This document shows positions 37,500-45,410 of a DNA stretch of 64,000 nucleotides, in pieces. The DNA lies in NCBI GenBank assembly GCA_025060195.1, contig JANXCQ010000019.1, positions 22,391 to 86,390 on the forward strand. Reading direction: 5' to 3'. The DNA comes from Gemmatales bacterium. GTDB lineage: Bacteria; Planctomycetota; Planctomycetia; Gemmatales; HRBIN36. The notes below the pieces were generated by a model that did not search any database, had not been told where the DNA came from, and saw only the letters and a list, made by a program, of their open reading frames with translations. The position numbers were made by a program, and so were the translations under genes. The first letter of the stretch is position 1, and every line of letters starts with the position of its first letter.

Positions 37500-38012
37500 T
37501 CGAGAGTCCGCAACAAGCATTTCGCGGTCGTTTCACTCACTTAGCTATGCAAGCGCCAGTTGCAACGGTTTCCAATTCTGAAGACGTTGGTAAATGGACG
37601 TAGCTATTAGCTTTGTTCAATTTAGGTACCGTTTTTTGTGCTCTCAACAAAGCCAGTTTCATGAAAAGACACGTAATTGGTCCGAACTACGAAGATACTG
37701 GGTAGGCCGTGTCAGCGAGAAGGATCCTAGCTTCTTTGCAAATTGGCTATAAGAAGGTGGCTAAGGTAGCTTCTAAGCGAGTACGGCACCCTAAGAGGTC
37801 TTCACAACAGAGAATTTCCTGCACTTAGTCAAGCGTCATACTGACACAGCTGGGCCAGCTTTTTCCTACCCACGCTTCGATGATGCGTAAAAAACCGGCT
37901 TCCGGGCTGAGCGTCGGCGAATCGGTACATACCAATCTCGGCGGAAGGCTCAGTCTCTTGGTTACGGCTTTCTCGGCCCTAGAAGTCAGAATGCCGACTA
38001 GGGAGTTTCTGT
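37500..38012. other. Gene-free region
   Basis: About 0.5 kb between the convergent LRR lipoprotein and nadB genes. Only short frames without protein features are seen (for example 37825-38016, minus). No clear terminator or repeat. Confidence 0.35.
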
Positions 38013-39671
38013 TCACGCTTTGGCCTGCGAGTGACTTTCCGCGCGGGCGACGAATTGTGGCGCGGGAACATGGATGTGGCGTAGCCAGTGCTGGTCGTCG
38101 CGCTCAGGAAAGTCCTCGCGGTAGTGGACGCCACGCGATTCTCGACGTTGCAAGGCCGACCATACGAGCATCCAGGCATTAGTCATCAAGTTTTGTAATT
38201 CCCAGGCCGCGGGAGTACCGAATTCTTGGGCCAGCACGTAGCGGGCCCAGAAGAGTACGTCGTGCAGCGCTTCTTGCAGCGCCGGACCGGTGCGCAGGAT
38301 GCCTGCTTTGCGCCAGAGTAGACTTTGCAAGGCGTTGCGAAGATCGGTGACCTGAATATCAGGGGCACATGCCGCTTTCGGCGCAGATAGTGACAAAGGT
38401 GGCTTCCAGCGGGATTCGATAGCGGCCTGTTGGCTCGCCCCTTGGCCGCACCAGCGTCCGAAGACCAGGCTCTCCAAAAGGCTATTCGAAGCTAAGCGAT
38501 TTGCACCATGTAAACCGCTGGAAGTTACTTCACCGCACGCCCATAGTCCAGGCAAACTAGTGCGGCCGGTTCCATCTACCCACACTCCGCCAATTAGGTA
38601 ATGCGCCGCCGGTCGCACGGGTATCCAATCGCGCGAAATATCGAGACCAAAACTGGTACATACGCGAACGATGCCCGGAAATTCCCTGCGAATCCGTTCC
38701 GCGTCGAGATGAGACATGTCGAGATATACACAAGGATGTTGGGTCTTTTCCATTTGCCGCACGATGGCCCGCGCCACAATGTCGCGCGGCGCCAATTCGG
38801 CCATGGGGTGAACTCCGGGCATAAAACGATACCCTGTGCGATCGCGTAAGACGGCGCCTGCGCCCCGCGTGGCTTCCGTGATGAGATAGCGAGCCGACCC
38901 GGCAACGTAGAGCACCGTAGGGTGAAACTGCATGAACTCCATATCGCGGACCTGTGCCCCAGCTCGCCAAGCCATGGCGATGCCATCACCCGTGGCCACC
39001 GCAGGATTCGTGGTCTCTCGGTAAAGCTGACCAGCTCCGCCGGTGGCCAAGATTGTTTGTCGCGCCCAAACCAGCATCAGCTCACCACGGCGATGAACCA
39101 TGGCACCCACGCACTGGCCTTCCGCGGTCAGCAAGTCAAGCGTGAAGGTGTTATCCCAGATGGTGATGTGGGGTCGCTGTTGGGCCTGAGCGATGACCAC
39201 GCGCATGACCTCTTGGCCCGTGGCATCGCCCACATGCACGATGCGGTTATAGCTGTGTCCTCCCTCGCGACCTAATTTCAGCTTACCCGGTCCTTCCTCA
39301 TCGAAACGAGCTCCCCAACTCTGGAGCAGCTCGATTTCCTGCGGTGCTTCGCGAACCACCCGGGCCACCACGGTGGCATCGCAGAGCCCATCGCCTGCCT
39401 GGAGGGTGTCTCGTTCATGATCCTCGAACCGATCGCCAGCATCCATCACGCTAGCGATGCCTCCTTGGGCGTAAAAACTGCTCGACTCGGGTAACCGATC
39501 CTTGGTGACCACCAAAACGTCTAGCTCCGGATCCACAGCTAACGCCGCCCGTAAACCAGCCAATCCGGCGCCTAAGATAAGAATGTCCGTGAAATAGTGT
39601 GGCAGACGCCGACCATGAAACCCCACTAAGTAGCGTCTCAGCCCTGGGAGTTCGTGGAGATACTCTGTCAT
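38013..39671 (-). CDS. nadB: L-aspartate oxidase
   Basis: A 552-residue flavoprotein catalysing the first step of NAD synthesis, aspartate to iminoaspartate. The ATG at 39671 follows GCGAGGGAG. Motifs: FAD-binding ILGAGLAGLRAALA (about 32-45), SSSFYAQGGIASV, GREGGHSYNRIVHVGDATG with active-site His/Arg, FMQFHPTVLY, and AAHYLIGGVWVDGTGRTSLP with GLWACGEVTSSGLHGANRLA. The C-terminal helical domain ends in the expected region. Length is normal for NadB. No nadA or nadC is adjacent. Confidence 0.93.
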   Translation of the reverse strand: MTEYLHELPGLRRYLVGFHGRRLPHYFTDILILGAGLAGLRAALAVDPELDVLVVTKDRLPESSSFYAQGGIASVMDAGDRFEDHERDTLQAGDGLCDATVVARVVREAPQEIELLQSWGARFDEEGPGKLKLGREGGHSYNRIVHVGDATGQEVMRVVIAQAQQRPHITIWDNTFTLDLLTAEGQCVGAMVHRRGELMLVWARQTILATGGAGQLYRETTNPAVATGDGIAMAWRAGAQVRDMEFMQFHPTVLYVAGSARYLITEATRGAGAVLRDRTGYRFMPGVHPMAELAPRDIVARAIVRQMEKTQHPCVYLDMSHLDAERIRREFPGIVRVCTSFGLDISRDWIPVRPAAHYLIGGVWVDGTGRTSLPGLWACGEVTSSGLHGANRLASNSLLESLVFGRWCGQGASQQAAIESRWKPPLSLSAPKAACAPDIQVTDLRNALQSLLWRKAGILRTGPALQEALHDVLFWARYVLAQEFGTPAAWELQNLMTNAWMLVWSALQRRESRGVHYREDFPERDDQHWLRHIHVPAPQFVARAESHSQAKA

Positions 39672-39919
39672 GATGCGTACTCCCTCGCTGACTCAACTTG
39701 TTTACGAGTCAGGATCTATCGTAGTCAACTTCCTAACAAGCAGAGCACCGCGTCCCCTTGCCAGCAATCAGCGAGGAACCGATAATAAGGGGCCATACCA
39801 ATTTGGCATACAAGATATTTGACATGGGCAGGTTATGACAATTTCGCGTTAGTGGAATTTGGACGGGGCTGAAGCATAGATAACCATAAATACCTTGAAT
39901 GCTGGTAGGAGAACGGGTC

Positions 39920-40567
39920 ATGGCCACTAGCACAACGACGACTATTATGGCCAAGCTGCGAACCGACTTAGGGTCTCATGCGGCGCGGAAATCTCGCCGT
40001 CAAGGGCAACTTCCCGCGGTGATCTACGGACACAAAATTGAACCTATTCACATTCTTGTGAAGCAGGAAGATGTCTGGTCGTTGATTCGCCGTGGTGAGC
40101 GCGTCGTGGATGTTTGCGTGGATAATCGGCCACCAGAAAAATGTTTTGTGCGGGACGTGCAATGGGACGCTTTTGGCAAGCAAGTGTTGCATGTCGATTT
40201 TGTGCGTATCCGCACTGATGAGCGGGTGCGTACGACTGTGCCCATTCACATTCGCGGTACGCCGGTTGGCCTGCAAGCGGGCGGAGTTCTTCAGCAACCA
40301 CTCCATTCGTTGGAAGTCGAATGCTTGGCTGTGAACGTGCCGGAAGCCATTCGGGTCAACGTAGCTGACCTACAACTGGGCCAGGCGATTCATGTACGCG
40401 ATCTGAAGCTCCCTGAAGGTGTTATACCACTGGTCGATCCAGAGGCCGTGGTAGTACAGGTCGCTGCGCCCAAGGCCGAAGTCACACCGACGGAGGTAAC
40501 GCCCGGTCCCACGGAACCAGAAGTGATCGGACGCAGGCCCGCTAAGGAGGAAGAAGAGGCAGAGTAA
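39920..40567 (+). CDS. rplY: 50S ribosomal protein L25 (general stress protein Ctc type)
   Basis: A 215-residue protein. The ATG at 39920 (MATSTTTT) is chosen because AGGAG precedes it at the right distance; an in-frame start at 39899 lacks one. The N-terminal L25 domain binds 5S rRNA (LRTDLGSHAARKSRRQGQLP, then AVIYGHKIEPIHILV). The longer Ctc-type C-terminal beta domain spans about 95-185 (VPIHIRGTPVGLQAGGVLQQ). An acidic tail (EEEEAE) ends the protein. It is followed by pth after 89 bp, a conserved pairing in many bacteria. Confidence 0.93.
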   Translation: MATSTTTTIMAKLRTDLGSHAARKSRRQGQLPAVIYGHKIEPIHILVKQEDVWSLIRRGERVVDVCVDNRPPEKCFVRDVQWDAFGKQVLHVDFVRIRTDERVRTTVPIHIRGTPVGLQAGGVLQQPLHSLEVECLAVNVPEAIRVNVADLQLGQAIHVRDLKLPEGVIPLVDPEAVVVQVAAPKAEVTPTEVTPGPTEPEVIGRRPAKEEEEAE

Positions 40568-40656
40568 CATCCGAACCTTAAGCGTATGATGTCCCAAAAC
40601 TGTAAGTCTGAAATCGAGCCGCGTGATTTGCTTTTGGTTGGCAGGCTGGAGAGGAC

Positions 40657-41286
40657 ATGAAACTCGTCGTCGGTTTGGGAAATCCTGAACCACGCTATCA
40701 GGGAACACGGCACAATGTTGGCTTCGACGTAGTGGATCGGTTGGCTTCGCAGCTAGCGCCAGGGCAAGCTTGGCAACGGGATTTTTATTCCTTGCTGATC
40801 AAGGCGGTCGCGGATTCGCAAGCGTTGCTCTTGGTCAAGCCACAAACGTATATGAACCGCAGTGGAATGGCCGTGGCCGCGTTAGTGCAATTTTATCAAG
40901 TTCCATTTTCGGACTTGCTCGTGATATGCGATGACTTAAACCTGCCCCTCGGCCAATTGCGACTTCGTGCTCGTGGCAGTTGTGGCGGACATAAAGGTTT
41001 ACTCGACGTTGAACGTCAACTCGGCACTACCGACTATCCCCGCCTGCGCATTGGCATCGGCAGTCCACCTCTGGGACAAGGCGCAGCCGATTATGTGCTG
41101 CAGCGCTTCCATCCCGAGGAACAACCCGTCATCGAAGAAGCGGTGCAGCGAGCAGCGCAAGCCGTGTTCGTGTGGGCAACGCAAGGCATCGAAGCAGCGA
41201 TGAACCGCTTCAACGTCCGCCAATCCGCAGCCTTACCAGACGAAAAAAGGTTAGCGCCGGAACCAGAAAATAACGCCAGACAATGA
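40657..41286 (+). CDS. pth: Peptidyl-tRNA hydrolase
   Basis: A 209-residue enzyme that frees peptides from stalled peptidyl-tRNA. The ATG follows GGAGAGGAC. Active-site residues seen by position are N9 in VVGLGNPEP, H19 in GTRHNVGF, N67 in KPQTYMNRSG and D92 in VICDDLNLP. The residue equivalent to E. coli N114 is Lys (GGHKGL, K113). The C-terminus extends about 20 residues past the usual end. It is co-directional with rplY and probably co-transcribed. Confidence 0.93.
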   Translation: MKLVVGLGNPEPRYQGTRHNVGFDVVDRLASQLAPGQAWQRDFYSLLIKAVADSQALLLVKPQTYMNRSGMAVAALVQFYQVPFSDLLVICDDLNLPLGQLRLRARGSCGGHKGLLDVERQLGTTDYPRLRIGIGSPPLGQGAADYVLQRFHPEEQPVIEEAVQRAAQAVFVWATQGIEAAMNRFNVRQSAALPDEKRLAPEPENNARQ

Positions 41287-41335
41287 GTCGGCATCCCGCC
41301 ACCAACTCGACACCTCGGCAACAATTAGCGGCATT

Positions 41336-43267
41336 TCAGCGGGGCGTTTGCGCTGCCTCGTGAGCTAAGACTACCGCTGCCACAACTGCGCGATCTGCTC
41401 CGGTTAATGAACGGAGCCAACCCAAAGTTCTATCGCGATCTGCGCGAACGTTATGCCAAGCGATTCGCTTCAGCAAGTAAGCCCGCTCTCTCTCGGACAA
41501 TTCTGCAAGCAGCAGCAAGGACTCTGGAGGCAGATATTCTGACTTACGCAGCAACAAAGTCTCCGCGTGTGCACGTAGTAGCGCCCGTCGCAACTCGGTC
41601 TGATTCACGCGCTCTAGCATTTCACTTATCCGCTCTTCGTGGCCTAGGGCAGTCACCAATCGCATGCGGCAGGTCAAAACATCAGTGGACCATTGCGGCG
41701 GCAAGCTGGGGGCAATGCCATCCAGTTCCTTTAGCAGCGTTTCGAGGAACGACCACTCATGATGCAATAAAGCGCACTCGACCATGAGTCGCAACGCCTG
41801 CCAGCGCTCCACGGCACCAGCGACGCCTACCAGCTCCTTCTCATAACGTTTCCAAGCATCCTGCAACTGGCCGTTGCGGCTCAATAACTCGATTTCTTCC
41901 AGCACCGAAAGGGAACCACCTCGACTTTCGACTTTCAGTAAGTGAAACACGAGTCGGCGGTTTGGTTCGAGGTTCAAGCTGGTGGCTGCTCCAACGCTTT
42001 GATCTAGCTGTTTAGAACGCAAGGCCTCGAATCGTTGGCGAAATCCCTCCGCCGCCTCGGTCGCCCCTAAGGTGGCGCACTCTGCCAACGCCACCAAACA
42101 ACTCTCAGAGATCGGATTTTCTTCGACGGGTGGATTCGCTTGGCCTTTATTTTCAGCCGATCTTGCTGATGCGGGGGAGCCTTGATAAGCAAGGTTATGT
42201 AGCAGACGCTGTAGCGCTACATTACGTTCCTCAGGACTATCTGCTAATTGCGTGATGCGCTGAACCACCCGCCGAATCAGTGCGTCATGCTGCGGAAAGC
42301 GATGCAACAATTGCACGCCCGCTTGGATGTCTTCCGGGAGCAATCCCGCAGTGCTACATTGTGCCAGGTATTCCACGAGTAAATCCCGAGCCAGCCCCTG
42401 ACTCGACCAGTCCTGCTGAGTTGCCAACTGGCGAATCGCTTGCAAGGCCTGCCCTGCTTCTTGACGTGCAAGTCGAGAGACCCGACGGACTCGGTTGGCA
42501 TCCACCTCCGTGCGTTGCCAGTATCGCATGAGTGCCAAACGCACACAGGCCGCCAATTCGGGAGCTACTCGTTCATTTTGTAAGGCAGCTTGAGCCTCCG
42601 TGAGCCAGAAATGTCTTCGGTTCTCGATGTGGTACGACGTGTACCAGCGATAACTCACGTAGGCGATAACAAGTGCCGAGATGACTAACCCGATGCGTAG
42701 CGCCCATTGTCCCGGCGTCAGTGGTTCCCGTTCGACGGGCAAAACTTGGGCCTCTTCAAGGGCCTCCGCGCTGACATAACTGCGCGCCGTGGCCGTGCCC
42801 CACTCCCCCTCTAATCGGGGCTGATTCAGGGCAGCCGCGGCTGGCCTCAGCGCCATTTGCCGCCAGTCGCGCGGACTTTGCGCTTGCGGAACGGGCACAC
42901 GCACGATACGCCGACATTCCGGACAGGGCGTCTGTTTTCCTGCCAGGGTACCTTCCACCTCAAACTCATGGTCGCACCACGAACAGGTCATTTTGATAGG
43001 CACCGCCGTCGGCGCGGGGGCAGCCACCGTCTCTCCAGCCACAACTGTTTCCCCCGTCTTTTTTGCCTCTCCACCCGCTAATCCCAAAGCGGCCAGCGCT
43101 AAACTCTCTAAGTCGGGTTTCTTCGAATCCCGCAAAGGTGCCACGGCCCGCGTCGCCGGCACCAGCACCACTCCTTTGCAATAGGGACATCGGCCGTGCT
43201 TGCCAGCTAGTTCATCCCGCACCGTTAGCTGGCGACTACAATGCGAACAAGTAAATCGGATGGGCAT
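41336..43267 (-). CDS. Membrane protein with two N-terminal zinc ribbons and a helical repeat region
   Basis: A 643-residue protein starting at the ATG at 43267 after AAGGAAGC. There are two zinc-ribbon pairs, CSHC...CPYC (C7, C10, C27, C30) and CSWC...CPEC (C95, C98, C115, C118), followed by one membrane segment (about 187-207, ALRIGLVISALVIAYVSY). The remaining 430 residues are helical and look TPR-like or generally helical (LALMRYWQRTEVDANRV, then LHNLAYQGSPA). The topology suggests cytoplasmic zinc ribbons and a helical region across the membrane. The family is common in planctomycetes, with no function I can name. Convergent with pth. Confidence 0.7.
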   Translation of the reverse strand: MPIRFTCSHCSRQLTVRDELAGKHGRCPYCKGVVLVPATRAVAPLRDSKKPDLESLALAALGLAGGEAKKTGETVVAGETVAAPAPTAVPIKMTCSWCDHEFEVEGTLAGKQTPCPECRRIVRVPVPQAQSPRDWRQMALRPAAAALNQPRLEGEWGTATARSYVSAEALEEAQVLPVEREPLTPGQWALRIGLVISALVIAYVSYRWYTSYHIENRRHFWLTEAQAALQNERVAPELAACVRLALMRYWQRTEVDANRVRRVSRLARQEAGQALQAIRQLATQQDWSSQGLARDLLVEYLAQCSTAGLLPEDIQAGVQLLHRFPQHDALIRRVVQRITQLADSPEERNVALQRLLHNLAYQGSPASARSAENKGQANPPVEENPISESCLVALAECATLGATEAAEGFRQRFEALRSKQLDQSVGAATSLNLEPNRRLVFHLLKVESRGGSLSVLEEIELLSRNGQLQDAWKRYEKELVGVAGAVERWQALRLMVECALLHHEWSFLETLLKELDGIAPSLPPQWSTDVLTCRMRLVTALGHEERISEMLERVNQTELRRALLRAHAETLLLRKSEYLPPESLLLLAELSERERAYLLKRIAWHNVRADRDRTLGWLRSLTGADRAVVAAVVLAHEAAQTPR

Positions 43268-43369
43268 GGGTGAGCTTCCTTAGGCAGCGCCCCTTCACAT
43301 CGGCCTGAGTTGGTGATTTTCGTCATATTCTAACTAAATCTGGGAGGTGTTCCAACAAATCTTCCCAGC

Positions 43370-44566
43370 CTAGGAGCCGATTATTGGTAAGGACACAGAC
43401 GACGACCTGGAAGTTCGCATACTAGTACCCGACTGATTCTCCTTACTTGGGGCCGCGACTGAGTTTCCCATCCTTGGTGTATGCATCGCCTGTTCTTCTT
43501 GCTCCAAGCGTTGAATTTCCTCCAACAGCGCGTCCACCATCTCCGCTTCCGAGACCGTACGAATCATCTCGCCGCGACGAAAAATCATCCCCTTGCCTCG
43601 TCCCGCGGCGATGCCGATATCGGCTTCGCGCGCTTCGCCTGGCCCATTCACGACACAACCTAGCACGCTGATACGAATAGGTGTCTTGCGACCCGCAAGA
43701 CGCTTCTCCAGCTCGGTTACGATTTTCTCCAGGTCAATTTCCAAGCGTCCGCAAGTTGGACAAGCGATGATTTCTGGCCTGCGAACTCGTCGACCAGTCG
43801 CCTGCAAAATATCAAACGCCGCTTGCACCTCCGGCACAGGATCTCCTAACAAACTGACGCGAATGGTGTCCCCGATGCCGTCCAACAGCAGCGGTGCCAA
43901 CCCACAAGCTGACTTAATGATCGCATAAGGCGGCTTGCCCGCTTCCGTCACGCCTATATGCGTCGGGTAATCACATTGCTTGGCATAGAGCCGATAAGTT
44001 TCGACCACTGTCGGCACGTCGGAGGATTTCAACGACACCACTATGTTGTAAAAGCCCTCCGCCTCGGCTAGCTCAATGTAACGCAAGGCACTTTCCACCA
44101 ACGCTGGCGGACAAGGATAACCGTACTTGTCCAACAAATCTTTTTCTAAGCTGCCCGCATTGACGCCGATACGCAACGCTACTCCCTTATCGCGGCATTT
44201 TCGCACCACTTGGCGGAAACGCTCATAGCCACCTATGTTGCCCGGATTGATGCGAATCTTGTCAACCGGATGCTCCAGTGCCGCCAAGGCCATGCGGTAA
44301 TCAAAATGAATGTCACAAATGAGCGGAATATGGATGCGCCGCTTGATCTCACTCAACACAGCGGCATCCTCGGGCTTCGGCACAGCAACCCGTACCAATT
44401 CACAACCCGCCTCTTCCAAACGCAAAATTTGCGCCACCGTGGCCTCGACATCGTGCGTGTCGGTAGTGGTCATGGACTGAACCCAAATCGGGTTGTCGCC
44501 CCCCACTACCTTATCGCCGACACGAACTTCGCGCGTTTTGTGCCGTTGAAACGTACGCTGATACAT
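43370..44566 (-). CDS. ispG: 4-hydroxy-3-methylbut-2-enyl-diphosphate synthase (IspG/GcpE)
   Basis: A 398-residue iron-sulfur enzyme of the methylerythritol phosphate pathway of isoprenoid synthesis. The N-terminal TIM-barrel motifs are present (PIWVQSMTTTDTHDVEATV, IPLICDIHFDYRMALAAL, DKIRINPGNIGG). The [4Fe-4S] ligands are C269 and C272 in IACPTCGR and C304 in VLGCVVNGPGEA, with E311 as the fourth. The last 40 residues (from about 360) are a Ser-rich extension not typical of IspG. The ATG at 44566 has GGGAG some 12 bases upstream. A single gene, followed on the minus strand by the zinc-ribbon gene. Confidence 0.95.
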   Translation of the reverse strand: MYQRTFQRHKTREVRVGDKVVGGDNPIWVQSMTTTDTHDVEATVAQILRLEEAGCELVRVAVPKPEDAAVLSEIKRRIHIPLICDIHFDYRMALAALEHPVDKIRINPGNIGGYERFRQVVRKCRDKGVALRIGVNAGSLEKDLLDKYGYPCPPALVESALRYIELAEAEGFYNIVVSLKSSDVPTVVETYRLYAKQCDYPTHIGVTEAGKPPYAIIKSACGLAPLLLDGIGDTIRVSLLGDPVPEVQAAFDILQATGRRVRRPEIIACPTCGRLEIDLEKIVTELEKRLAGRKTPIRISVLGCVVNGPGEAREADIGIAAGRGKGMIFRRGEMIRTVSEAEMVDALLEEIQRLEQEEQAMHTPRMGNSVAAPSKENQSGTSMRTSRSSSVSLPIIGS

Positions 44567-45410
44567 CCTGGTTCGTTGCTCCCTGGCCGCAAGGGCGGCT
44601 CGTCTCGTTCCGTGCTATCCTACTTGTGCTCTCCTGAGATGTCAAGCAAAGGCCCACCTGGCTCGCTCTTTGAGCGGCAGCCAATCAGCAAGAATACTGA
44701 TGAAGTCCCTCATATTACGCAAGGGGGCGGGCCTGGAAATTTTCGCGTACCGAGCACGGCAAGCGAAATACCCTCGGCATTACCGGCATCCCACTCAACT
44801 TGCCCTTTGGCTCGTCCGCTTGCAACCGGCATAAACTTACATCCAGATCGCCTGTTTGCCAGCCTAGACCCGATCCTGAATTGAAGCCCAACTACCCATC
44901 ACCCTATGCCTTGCTGGTCTTCATGATGTTTCCGCACATGCCCCTCAGTCTCTCCGCTTGTTGGTGAGAAATAATTTAGATAATACGTAACACAAAGAAA
45001 AACTCCCAAGGCGCAATGAATGACGTTGCACAACCCTTGCTCATTCCTTTAGGGAACGCGTCGTCCACCTAAGCGCTCGTTATATCATCGAAGAAGATAA
45101 ATGGCCTGAATTCGCTGGTGAAGCTCTGTTCTGAAAATCATGACCCGAGACATCTCCCAATGACTCCGTCTAACTTCAGCTAGTCAACGGGCTAATAGAT
45201 TGCTTAGGTTCGGTCGCCTAAGTTAGATTTACTTATGCCTGACACAAACGGCGATACAACGACGGCCAGATTAATGGTTCTGGAAATTTAACGCGTTAGC
45301 ACCTCGGGGGCGATTATAATCGTTCTGTAGCGAGTACAACCATTGAGTCGTTACAGCATTAGGTTAGATATCTATAACTCTCCATGCACTGATAACTCTG
45401 TGGCGGTTTG
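44567..45410. other. Gene-free region of about 0.84 kb
   Basis: Upstream of ispG and downstream of the DUF4340 gene. A frame at 44210-44884 overlaps ispG on the opposite strand and is a shadow. A short perfect inverted repeat (CTTAGG-8 nt-CCTAAG, 45203-45222) has no T-run. Nothing else is recognised. Confidence 0.4.

Noticed and set aside
44210..44884. 224-codon plus-strand frame opposite ispG
   Set aside because: It mostly lies antisense to the well-supported ispG gene and has no recognisable domain.
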